A DNA stretch of 64,000 nt from Paracentrotus lividus (Eukaryota; Echinodermata; Echinoidea; Camarodonta; Echinidae). The stretch is taken from contig CALNVZ010002100.1 of NCBI GenBank assembly GCA_940671915.1, positions 5,340,148-5,404,147 of the forward strand, read 5' to 3'. This document shows, piece after piece, positions 14,201-24,520 of this stretch; position 1 is the stretch's first letter, and each line of letters starts with the position of its first letter. Below the pieces are notes generated by a model. It was given only the letters and a program-made list of their open reading frames with translations. It was not told the DNA's origin and searched no databases. A program made the translations under genes and the position numbers.

Positions 14201-17200
14201 AGATCTATTTTGTATCTTAGCTACAACATAACCCCACTCCGTAATTGATGAAAATAACAAAGAGTTTGTATTAAAAGTGTGAAATATAAACAAGACACAC
14301 TGTATAACTAAACATTTATATACAAATGTGCTTCTCAGATGAATAGGGATGACTACCTTTTTACACTATTGAATCTAAGGTGAGTTTTACATTAAAAAAA
14401 AAATAAAGTAAATGAGTTGAGTTTAACAAAAACAATGTAGTTAATAGACAGTTGAAGTAAATAGTAGTCAGAGATTGTGTTTGTTATAAGAAAGAAATGT
14501 TAAATACACTAATTAATGCATGACAAGACTTTTAATCTGCACACCTTAACCAGTTACCGTGCACACTTGTTCATTATCCGATTGTTAATCAACATTCATG
14601 CTGCGTTTTGGGCGCATCCAATCGCAAACATGCATTATTTGTAAACATGTATTATAAAGTTGTCCAAATATCAATAAGATATTAATTATCAAAAATAACC
14701 AGAAATACCATGGAACATACCCACACAAGGAATTAGAGAAAGACAGAGAGAAAGAGAAAGAGTTAGATTACAACACAGATATGAAAATGTTCAAGATTAA
14801 ACCGACAACTAAGATTTATTGTGTTTATATTCTAATATTCAAGTATACTTGAATTGATTTGATTCAATACTTTTTGTTCTAATCATAGCCTGGAATGCCA
14901 AATATCAGGGTTTTGGGAAGGGAGGGAGGGACACAAGACACAGGGAAAACATGTAAGACAATAATTGTGTACACAAGAAATGGTCAGTAGGTTATCACAC
15001 ACAACCAATAAACAGATAATACATGCATTTACGGTTCTTACATTGCAACGCACGATGGGACGGAATTCTAGTCTAATTAGTTCATAATTGCACGTGTTTA
15101 CATTGTAAAAGAGGGCTATTTTCATACAAAATAAAGTATATATCTTTTGTAAGAAAGGATTCATGAATAAATTGAAGGACATTGGTGAAAATCAATTTTT
15201 CAACTTTCTATCATATCATTATCTCACAGCATTGAGCGCTGCAATCAGCTGATTGACTACATTTCCATTCCATCATGCATGGCAATGAAAGATCCGCAAA
15301 TACACGTATTGAGATATAAAAGAATGTAGTGGACACAGAGTGAACTGGCAAGAGGTTGGTTGGTAGTCAAGGAGTGCTGGGGTTATGTTAGAAAAGATGT
15401 TGCCAATTACTGGAAGAAGAGGAGGGAGGATCTACTCTCCCGCGCTTACAGTCCGACTTCATGCCCATGTCCAGGCACTTCTGCAGCCGACAGTACTGGC
15501 ACCGATTGCGATTGTGTTTGATGATCTGACAGTCTTTGTTGCCACGACAGGTGTAACCGAGATGCTTGCGTATGCTGCGTTTGAAGAACCCCTTGCACCC
15601 TTCGCAGCTGATGGCACCATAATGCCGACCTGCGTGAGAGAAGGAGAGAATATATCACAATAATCATTTTAATTAAGGACCCACTTTAGATCTATTAACA
15701 TTTCTAATATCTTTTAGTTTACAGATTAAATGTTTCAAGGTGGCGAGTAGCTAATTGTCACCAACTTTAATTTGGCCTTGCAATAATTAAAATACTAAAA
15801 GCCAAGCTAAAGTAATGATATTGAAAATTGAGAGAAACCGGTTCTTAAACCTGATTGTAAATTTTTTCATACATGCACATTTCTCATTGTTTCGAACAGG
15901 AAAATGAAATCAAAATGACATAACTTGCTATAGTCATGTTTATGGCCCATCTTTTCTTTGTTTGCTCATTACTCAGCTATTGTACATTTTCACCCAAATC
16001 ATTTGGCAGTCATCATTTATTTGTAGTCTTGAACGTTCAGTATAAATTTTGCTGCATTTTTACAAATGATATTCTGTGTCATTAACTGAAGATTATCCTT
16101 GTTATCCCTGATTAGGTTTTACGATGTACATATATAATTTTACTAGTATTTGTGAATGAACAAATAAAGATCATTACTTATGTCAATATTATTTGCATAC
16201 CAATTAACTTCATAAAAGCAGAACATACATGTATTTTTTATTTCATTTTTAAAAGGAAGTGAGAACAGGAAACAGGGATTGGGTACTAGAACCCAGGGGC
16301 CAGTTTCTAGAAACCGTCATACACTGTAAGTCCAAGTTTATGGATACCCCCATTGAAGCAAGTGTTAATTCTACAACAAGTGTTACTATGGCTTGTCCAA
16401 GAACTTATCACTCTTTCGAGAAACAGGCCCCAGAGAACAACAAATATGAGTAGAAACCAACCTGATGCTTTATCTCCACAGACTGCACATAATTCAATAG
16501 GCCTTGGTGATGTCATACCACCAGGTTTAGCCATCATCTGAGCTTGAGTAAGACCTTGGGCAGCTGTGAACTTCATCAGATCTTCTTCTCTTAACTTGAC
16601 CAATCTCTCTGCAGTAGCAGCATCTATTGTAGTCACCGTCGTCCCTGCTGACGTCTGCACTCGCACCAACTGCTCTACCGTTTGATCATTGATCTGAACC
16701 TGTTGCACCTGAGTGAAAACATAATCCATTTTTATGAACACAACACAGAGATAAAGGTATTAACCTTAATTGAATGGGAAATGTTGCTATATAATTGTAG
16801 CAATGCACATCAAATTGTAGTCAAAATAGGAACAGTGTTTGATAGTTGATTTCAACTTGCTGTACCTGAGTGAAAAACATAATCCATTTTTAGGGAATAC
16901 CACGCCAAAATAAAGGTAATGACCTAACTTGAATGGAAAATGTTAGTGAATATCAGGAACAGCATTTGGAAAAGGAACAGGAAATACTGGAAGAAAAGCA
17001 GACTTACATACAAGGGGCACAGAGATACAAAGAGAGAAATTAAGAGAGAGAATTTCAAATTTTAATTTAATTGCCTTTGCTTGTTGTCATGGCAACATCT
17101 TGTTTCAAGATTAACGACCTACAGTGGGTCACGAAGAATGGGCACACAGAGATAGATCTAGATTTGAATATAATCCTCAACATGTCATAATACTTGATTG

Positions 17201-20200
17201 AATAAGCACTGCACATCAGCGTTATGGTAAGACAATATATGACCCTGCCCGGATTAAGAAAGGCACCAGTTTATTAGACCTTTCTGCTTTCAACTGACAA
17301 TATTATTTTAAACGTAAAGGAATTTACGTTATTACTTTAATTCACAAGATATTCTGAGTAAAAGGGATGCAGTAACATTGAATGATATTCAAATTGTAAT
17401 TTATTAGATTTACATAATTTTGCCAGCATGATTATATAAAAAAATAGGTCAGCCTGGCATCCCTTAAAAATTGCAGGCATATTGATTTCGTTACTTTAAA
17501 GATATCTAAGATTTCATACTTTTGAGTATCGTTCCCGTAACGCTTTTCAAACCATGAGTGTTTTAACCCTAAAAAGGCCGGGTTATTTTTGCCATCTCAC
17601 AGCCGGGGGGGGGCTGATTAGGCCCCCCCTTCAGATCTCGGCCGCCGATCGCGCGATCGCCGCGAAAATTTGCACAATAGTAGTGTGCGATGTAATCTAC
17701 AAGACTGTATAGTTCGTTTTTCCAAAATAATGTCTTTTTAATTTATATTAATTAATTATGCTAATTTATGCATGAAATCAAACTTTTTGCTCTAAATCAT
17801 GAAATAAGGCTTCTAGAATGCTAATTCTTGGTGTAAATTTTTTGTGTAGCATTCCTAACAATTGTACGTGAAAAATATTCCAGTATCTAATTCAATTTCT
17901 TATGTATTTTATTGTTTTGGGAATTTCTTATGTATTTCTTTGTTTTTCGACTTATGTATTTTATTGTTTTTTTGTTTGGAATACATTGGTCATTGATTAT
18001 CCATAATGATTAGAGCAATATCAACTAAAATAATGGCTAATAACCATATTTTAAATACAGAAATGTGATTTTAGCATGAAAAGCCAATTCCCATATGTTT
18101 TGTACACAAATAAAGAAAATCTCTGGTTTTGGAGTCTGCGCTGCATTACATAATGTTGCGCATTTTCCGAACCGTACGTTCAATTTTTTTCAAAATAGTT
18201 TTAAAAGTTGCGTAAGATGTTAGAGAAAAAAGTCATAAATGCGCGGAGCGCGAATTTTTTTTTCAGCGACATGACCGCGCGAAATGTCGAGGGGGGGGCT
18301 GATTAGGCCCCCCCCGGCCCTTTTAGGGTTAACGCACCACAATGTACACCACATTTCCTGTCGTTAAGTTCCCATCGCTACCAGACTGCTAAGCTTGCAA
18401 CAGAGCGGTATTAAATTAATCGTGCACGGCCGTATTTGTTTTCACTGTTTTAAGATATTAGACATCTTGCATTTGATCTGAAACTTTCAGTAGTTTATTT
18501 TTACGGTCAGAGCAATAGAATTTTATTCATTCTGGTAGCGAGGAATATCTCTCAGTTTGATCTCTTTTGCACTTGTTTTTGGAAGTTAAATAATCCCATT
18601 AACCAACCTTGTATGCCTCGACTGGAGTGGCTTGAGGTGAAACCATGGTAGCCATTGAACCTAGGACCTGCTGCGGCATGGATGTCATGGCGATATGTTG
18701 TACTTGACCAGATGGTAAGTGGACAGTCTGTAAGACCTGTTGATTAACACCGGTATGGTCTAGGCTGTTCACATCAGAGATCTACATGGCATACAAAGAA
18801 GAAACATAGCACAGACAATATTCAACTAGAGTCAATATCCCACATTTACTGGATGTTCAATAACAACATATAGTACAAACACATGCTTTTTTCCTTATTC
18901 AACTGCTGAACACATTTTTGTTTTTACATTTTTTTTCATTCTGCTTGAATATCATTTTTTTCTCTCATGGTCATTCAAAAATTGGTATACCAATTCCACT
19001 CAGGATATAAACACATGACAATATAGTTTTTAAGAATAATTTTTAAAAACATATGGGACTGTTTACACTAGTAGTGAAATGAGAGAGACCCAAAAATTAT
19101 ATATTTAAAGACAAATGAAACTCAATCAACTGAACTCTTCTAATTTCTACAAATGACGGACTTTAATCCAGCTTCTCAACTATTCGAGGTGACTGATCAG
19201 TTGACCTTCTCCTCTCTGTATAATGATGGACTGCCTTTATAAGCCCAGTTAATAGAAATAAATATTCATGTGTACAAAAACAGTATCTAGAGCAAATGAT
19301 TTAAAAATATTGTTTATAAAATAGTTTATATTGTTTATGAAATAGCTGCAAACCCTCAATAAGCACAATTCAATTTTTTTCCAACCAAAAGTTTTTGCTT
19401 TTGATATGTCACAATGAATATTGTCACCAAGGATCTAAATCACATCTATATATTAATACGAAATTTTTTTTATTGTGTATACAAGAGATGAATTGAGTAG
19501 ATAATTGCATCATTTTTTTCTTTTCAAAGGTTCACTCAATTCGATGTCAGTTACACAGTTAATATGGGTATATAACAACAATCCTAGGCCTATAGATAGT
19601 CTTTCGAGGTCAACAATATAAGGACAGCAAAATGATCTGAAGCAAATCTAGGAGATGCACAGCACTCATTACACAAATGAATACAAGTCTGTGTATCCAT
19701 TTCAGATCTCATATTATTCATGCAACAAAGCAAGATTGAAAATAGTTTTCTCTACAATAACAAGACAAACACAATAATGTACATGTGCAGGTACATTGTA
19801 AGCTCTATCAATACTACATATCATCATGTACATTTTGTATGTACATAGATTTTGCACTTTGCTGGGTAGCCACAAAATCCCTCTTTAATGTTGACCTAAT
19901 ATTTGATACTTCAATACCTGTAACTATATAAGGTACTTCACAGAACCAAATCTGAGTTTAGAGCAATTACCTTCTTTGGTTTATAGAAATTTGGTCAGTT
20001 AAAATATAACAATCAAATAGTATTTTAGGGATAAAATTTTAGGTTATCTACCTTAAGCTTTTGTATAATGATTTTTAATTTATAAATTGCATACCTTTAA
20101 CGATTTCCTTGATTTGTGCTGAATATCAATACTGATTCTTTTCAATTACCCATATCATTTTACTTCTATCATGTCTATTATAATGTAATATTGTCAATTT

Positions 20201-23200
20201 CATATCTTTGATTCTCGTATATACTTTTGTGTTCCTATAATTGTTTTATGTATATATGTAATGTGCACGGCCCTGGTTGAGAACAGTGTTTAATCACTGA
20301 ACAGGCTACCCTGGGTAAAGAAGACAAATAAATAAATATTTTAAAAAAAATAATAAAAACTAAATCATATTTACTGCATTGTTGGCTTAAACTGAACTAC
20401 AAGTAGTTCATTTATTTTTATCTGTATATCATGTTTAAATCAAAATTTCAGACTATTCTATCCTTAAGCAAGCAACTATGGTTATTTAATTCCCAAAGAA
20501 CATTTGTGCTCATCCTCTCTCTCTCCTGAATTTTGTGTATTATTCAGCTGATGATCATAACCACAATTCATCTATTGAAAATAGAGAATTGACGTGTATC
20601 TTGACAGAAAATTTGGCAATTTTAGTGTACATGTAGTTAACCGGTAGAAATTTATGATAATGTACACATGACGTGTGAAAGTAAAGAATGATTTATTGTA
20701 CTGCACAATGCATTTATGCACTGCATTGGAGTTGAAGCTACATTTTAAATTCTGCTTGGGGAATATTGATAAAACCACAGCAGTAGAGAGGCTAGTATGG
20801 TTTGAAAGTGATGGGTGTAAGGGAGGGGGTGTATTAGAAGTAATGCTCAAATACAAATGGAGCAGTCGATGTACTATGATTGTAAGAGGCAATGTTTGCA
20901 GGATTAATAAATAGAAGGGGCGCGTTATTAGCCTTACCTGATGGAAACTATCAGCATTTAACCCATGAACACCTTGTACTTGCATCTAACATTGGAGAAA
21001 TGAATGGGAGGCCAGTGCCAAACTCACATCAAATACTATATAAATCTATACTTCAAGCATTACAACTATATCTACTTCATACAAGAAGAAATGAACAGAA
21101 AATAATGATACAATATATAAAAATAACAATTAGGACAACACAGAGAAATAAAAAGACTAGTAATAAGCTAAATAAATTGGAGTACATACAAGGCTTGACA
21201 TTATTTTTTGGCTTAGTAAAATAAAGGTATTGGTCATACAGACTACTTCTATTTTTTCTGAATTAACTTATGTTTTGGTAAAAATCTATTTCAATAAGTA
21301 GTAAAACAATTGTATACTAAATGATAAAATTAGATGATTAAGTAATAAATCTGTCAAAATTATAATTACAATTCTCATCTTTAAAAAAAATTCGTTCAAT
21401 GGGAATATCAATCAAATGTGCAGAATGCACAATTAATGTACATATTTTATTAGTATTGTCGAAAATGAGAATCTACAGTACCAGTCACAATGAAGAACAT
21501 AATATCTTCTTACTGAAATCGAAACAAATTTATTGTTTTCACTATCAAGCCTTGTACATGTATGACCGATAACATTACCACAGCCACAAAGAAGCACTAT
21601 GAAATCATATACGACTTTAACACAATCATTGATATACAATTTAAAATAGACCTGAATAGAGCTGTTTAATACCTGTTGCATAGCCCCATGATCCATTCCA
21701 TGCACCTCATTCATGTGAACCTGTAAATATCAAGAATACATACAAAAACAACTATCAAATACTTATTTGTTAACATGAGTTATATTTAGATTTGGTTTTT
21801 GGAAAAAAAAAATGTTTTCCTTACTGCAAGTTTGATGTATTCTATTGTCTGTACTCAAGTACTTTATAAAAATAGTCTTCCGGAGCTATATAGGGCCTCC
21901 ATGAAAAACAATGCTTTAATAATAATGAGCTACTCTACTTAAAGAAGACCAATTGATAAATAAATAAATAAATGGCTTTGATTCTTCTACACAATGTCCT
22001 TGGAGGTATTATCTAGTTTCACTATTTCTTAATGTTTAATACAGAACATGTTTTCATAACAAGCATTTTATCAAAATGAAATGAAACATAGCTGAAACTT
22101 ATGACAACAATTAGTTGGACCAGCAGTTATAAAGCAGTGTGTTGGCATAATAATACTGAGCATTTCTGTTAAATTTCTGATTGAACAAGTTGTAATGCAT
22201 ATTTCAAGCTACACTGTATGTTTAATAAAGCATTCAGTATTAAGCATGCATTAGTAAATTTCAAAAGACAAACATAAAATGTACCAAACCGTACACTTGC
22301 AATTCAGTTCAGATGCAATCATTTCATTAGATTTTTTGTCACATTCCTGCTCAAATCAATATGGCATCCATAATTTTCACGTGATGGTACCCTGTAAAAT
22401 CATAATTCTTCTACAGGAAACCAAGTTCAATTCAATAAAAGAAGGTTGTTGGCTTGAGCATGCAAAACAATGTGTTATTGATGTTAAGCGCCTTCTCTAT
22501 TCAAAAGGCGTCAGTTTCCCGCGGGTTCCTGTTCCACCCCGAGAAACATCCAGCTTTCAGCTTTTAACATGTTTACGCCGTATTAAGATTTTGGGATTCT
22601 ATTCAAAAGCCGATAAATCAGCATTTGTAACAGGTTGTGGGAAACTGACACCTTTTTGAATGGAGAAGGCGCCTTATTCGCAGGAGTTTTATATCATGCA
22701 AGTATATATCTTTTAATACCCTTATGCATTAAACATAACATGGTCCTATTATTACCTCTCCTTCAGTGTGTGTTCCATCTTCTTCTACATCTTCAATATC
22801 TTGTACTTCCTCCACATGCACTTCAGTCACCTAAACATTATTCAAGAAAATAGTGACAAATAGCTCACTATGTATCTTAAAAATATATGCCGCATGATTA
22901 GTTTGCAAAAAAAAAAAAAAAATAAAAAAAAAAAAAAAAAAAGTGAAGAAAGAATCCAGTAGATATACGTGTGTTCCCAAAAAAAGGTAACCGAAGTTCA
23001 AAGGTCAGTTATTTCAAAAGTACATGGTTTATTCTTGTGATTTGTTTACTGAAATATTAAGTAACTCATCAGCTTTATATTTGAGACATTGCTTACGTCC
23101 AAATTGTCATCGGTCACAGAGTTAGAGTCCTTTGAAGGTTAAAGGTACAAAACCCACTTTTTCCAAGTTTCTGGTTTTGTAAGGTACCAAACAAATCTTT

Positions 23201-24474
23201 TGATAGTAGTTGGTGTCATTGGGTCTTTTGCCGCAGTTTTAATGAAATGTTATCTCCTTTGCTAAAGTGGATTTCTCATTAGCAATGAGATGCGTTCTCG
23301 ATTATGAGTCTCTCGATTCTCCAGGAAGTCGCGAGAAGACCAAACAAATGTCAAAAATGCTCAATCTTTCAGTAGACTTCTTCCAGAGGTGAGCAAGTCT
23401 CCGTGACGTCTCTGCGGGGTTGCCGCGACGTCCCATAAGTATCCACGACGTCGCAGAGACGTTGTCGGAACTTTCTAGCGATTGAAAGAAATAAACAGGA
23501 TTGATAATTTTTTTTTACTTATGTTCAATTTTCCCGCGCAACCTGAACACTCAGAGACGTAACGATGAAGTCTCCCGGACTCAAGAGACTCATTTGTGAA
23601 CCCATCTTATTGCCAGTGAGATAGGTACTTTGACAAATGAGGTTGCATTTCATTGAAACTTGTGTGAAAAGAAAAACGAAACCAAAAACTTAAAAAGTTG
23701 GATTCGTACCTACAAACCAAAAACTTGGAAAAAGTGGGTTTTGTACCTGTCATCTTAAAGGACCCTAACTCTGTGACCCGTGATAATTTGGACGTACATG
23801 TAAGCAATGTCTCAAATTAAAGCTGATGAGTTACTTAATATTTCAGAAAACAAATCACAAGAAATAAACCATGTATTTTTGAAATAACTGACCTTTGAAC
23901 TTCGGTTACCTTTTTTAGGAACACACACTGTATATCTTTTTCGTGAGGCCATTGCTGAGTTATCTGTTGGTTTGGTTTTACCCTTCATATGAAGGTATTT
24001 GCTTTTGAATATGATTGAATATACATGTTTTATATTACATGTAGTCCACTGTTTTTACCCTTTACTGGATGGCAATTGTAGTTGTTTACATCATTATTAC
24101 ATCATGCAGGACATTTTAGTTAATAGTTTGTCCAAAATATCTGCCCTTTTATACCTTGTTCGGTCATAATTTTCTTATGAAGTTCTCATCATAAACAAGG
24201 TTAATGTGATCGAACAAGCAATGAGACACAGATATTTCGAATGAAGTTTAGTACGCTGCGGATGTCTTGGGGTTTACAATGATAGATTATTATTTCAATT
24301 TTGAAATGAAGAAAAAAAAAAAAATGAATATGAATGAACACACACAGCAAAGCTTAAAAGCAGAAACTTAAGATTACCGGTACCCTCTCCTATGCCGTCC
24401 ATGGGCTGATTATCATCTGTTGTACATGTAATTTCTTGCTCACTCTCTACCTCATGAACTTGCACTGTTTCCAT
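5235..24474 (-). CDS. NR2C: Nuclear receptor NR2C (TR2/TR4 class; SHR2-like)
   Basis: This is an orphan nuclear receptor and DNA-binding transcription factor of the TR2/TR4 family, which acts in the nucleus on AGGTCA direct repeats. Coding exons in transcript order: 24474-24385 (end uncertain), 22830-22756, 21720-21673, 20985-20938, 18781-18608, 16708-16462, 15629-15450, 14087-13938, 11217-11018, 9972-9833, 9390-9178, 8576-8437, 7902-7765, 5536-5235. Apart from exon 1 the phases agree throughout, giving about 714 residues. The zinc-finger domain spans about residues 219-288, split after CAVCGDKAS; the P-box is CEGCKG and the D-box [26 protein letters not shown] is a TR2/TR4 hinge signature. 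The ligand-binding domain (about 460-714) includes [13 protein letters not shown] and [13 protein letters not shown], and ends soon after [12 protein letters not shown]. The start has a strong ACCATGG context. The exon 1 donor is ambiguous: GTACCG at 24384 or GTAATC at 24377 leaves the wrong phase, while GTAGAG at 24450 keeps frame with 8 codons. Confidence 0.95.
5640..7085. repeat. Tandem array, about nine units of about 150 bp
   Basis: The array lies in the last NR2C intron. A unit carries AAGCAAACGGAATCG, GATGAAAAATGGCGAAGG, TAGCCAATTAACAATATAGG, AGGTCAAAGTCAAAATTC and GAAGTTTTGTAGCC. Anchors recur near 5709, 5861, 6004, 6171, 6327, 6461, 6617, 6779 and 6921. The array ends with GACGGACGGACACACACAC and GGCGGGGACAA, and begins next to TGTCCCCGCCGA, so inverted termini bound it. 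Units differ mainly by one-base indels. The run at 6853-6878 packs consecutive AGGTCA half-sites. An open frame across 6275-6727 is an effect of the repeat. Confidence 0.85.
7575..7720. repeat. Palindromic MITE, copy 1
   Basis: Termini CAATGGTCGGTATTCTC and GAATACCGGCCATTG, then GGGTGAC and GTCACCC, then TTAGTAGGC and GGCCAGCTAA, form a nearly complete palindrome. A second copy is at 37974-38100. It sits just downstream of the NR2C exon at 7902-7765, within the next intron. Confidence 0.75.
8222..8380. repeat. TACAGTCCAC-type TIR element
   Basis: It begins ATACAGTCCACTCCTATTAT and ends GGAATCCACTGTAT, with an interior of alternating CTTGTTA and TAACAAAAT words. It belongs to the same family as 411-832, 52450-52545 and 53229-53402 and lies in an NR2C intron. 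Confidence 0.65.
10057..10160. repeat. Small palindromic MITE
   Basis: The ends CCTATATTCATAAAAC and GTTTTATGAATATGGG are inverted copies, with an AT-rich centre of about 70 bases. It lies in the NR2C intron between exons 11217-11018 and 9972-9833. Confidence 0.55.
11291..12074. mobile_element. piggyBac-like non-autonomous element A
   Basis: It is flanked by TTAA on both sides with termini CCCTAAATCAGACTGGGG and CCAGTCTGATTAGGG. A TTAA target site and a CCCTA start are the hallmarks of piggyBac-superfamily ends. Near each end lies a hairpin of a G-run, CCATGATGG and a C-run (about 11341-11378 and 12033-12058). The interior has a GC-rich block (GATCTCGGCCGCCGATCGCG) followed by AT-rich DNA. 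No transposase frame is present. Element C (17573-18332) shares the GC-rich block and AATCTACAAGACTG. It lies in an NR2C intron. Confidence 0.8.
12071..12854. mobile_element. piggyBac-like non-autonomous element B
   Basis: It abuts element A, sharing one TTAA (12071-12074), and ends at TTAA 12851-12854. Termini are CCCTATCCTCAAACTGGGG and CAGTCTGAATAGGG. Its hairpin cores are TCAATTTGA on the left and TCAAATTG on the right. The interior resembles element A in the opposite orientation: the TTTGTGTACAAAATAC text here corresponds to TTTGTACACAAAATCACG in A, and the terminal GCGGCCGCGA block corresponds to A's left GC-rich block. No coding capacity. Confidence 0.78.
13628..13915. repeat. CCCTGTAACA-family repeat, one and a half units
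   Basis: It starts CCCTGTAACATAAAAAGTTA and contains ACCAATCAGAATGGTTGTTT twice in related form (about 13722 and 13865), with inverted AACTCTTCATGTTA between them. The family recurs at 42341 and 56040 and in the copy at 61867. It ends just before the NR2C exon at 14087-13938. Confidence 0.6.
16296..16431. repeat. MITE with GGGGCCAGTTTCTAGAAA ends
   Basis: The left end GGGGCCAGTTTCTAGAAA pairs with the right end TTTCGAGAAACAGGCCCC, and inward AAGTTTATGG-like text is weakly paired. It lies in the NR2C intron about 30 bp from the donor of the exon that carries the first zinc-finger half. Confidence 0.65.
17573..18332. mobile_element. piggyBac-like non-autonomous element C
   Basis: TTAA flanks both ends; the termini are CCCTAAAAAGGCCGGG and CCGGCCCTTTTAGGG. 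Hairpins of G-run, CTGATTAGG and C-run lie near both ends (about 17605-17628 and 18292-18316). The interior shares GATCTCGGCCGCCGATCGCG, AATCTACAAGACTG and the AT-rich middle with element A, proving a common family. No transposase frame is present. It is located in the NR2C intron between exons 18781-18608 and 16708-16462. Confidence 0.8.
20250..20358 (+). mobile_element. Possible non-LTR retrotransposon 3' tail
   Basis: The segment GCACGGCCCTGGTTGAGAAC, then GGCTACCCTGGGTAAAGAAG, then CAAATAAATAAATATT resembles the 3' end of CR1/L2-type non-LTR elements, which carry a CCTGGGTAAA-like word followed by AAATA repeats. A weaker relative is at about 21931-21972. No reverse transcriptase text precedes it, so it would be a strongly 5'-truncated copy. 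The assignment is from recall of such tails. Confidence 0.4.
22486..22675. repeat. MITE with AAGCGCCTTCTC termini
   Basis: Left AAGCGCCTTCTCTATTCAAA and right TTTTTGAATGGAGAAGGCGC are inverted, extending inward to GTCAGTTTCCC and GGGAAACTGAC. The open frame spanning it on the plus strand is a by-product. It lies 80 bp from the 75-bp NR2C exon at 22830-22756. Confidence 0.7.
22969..23926. mobile_element. 958-bp element with about 225-bp terminal inverted repeats
   Basis: The left arm (22969-about 23193) begins GTGTGTTCCCAAAAAAAGGT and the right arm (about 23700-23926) is its inverted copy with scattered differences; both contain GAAGTTCAAAGGTCAGTTAT and AAAACCCACTTTTTCCAAG. The roughly 500-bp centre is GC-richer, with GACGTC, GTCGCAGAGACG and CTCGCGAC-like words. 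No protein-coding frame is convincing. It lies in the first coding intron of NR2C. Confidence 0.8.
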
Positions 24475-24520
24475 GGTAACACGAGGCTCTACTCCCTACC
24501 TTCTCACTCAGTTTTTTTTT
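24475..24520 (-). other. NR2C 5' UTR part of the start-codon exon
   Basis: On the minus strand the text TTGATTTACAG followed by a run of A reads as a splice acceptor at 24521-24522, so transcription must begin in an upstream exon. The 46 bases to the ATG contain no in-frame competing start, and the ATG sits in ACCATGG context. Confidence 0.6.

Noticed and set aside
16307..16741. 144-residue minus-strand frame as an intact protein
   Set aside because: It is NR2C exon 16708-16462 with intron read-through at both ends.
20572..20985. 137-residue minus-strand frame as a separate gene
   Set aside because: Only its first 16 codons are an NR2C exon ending at a clear donor (20937); the rest is intron read-through.
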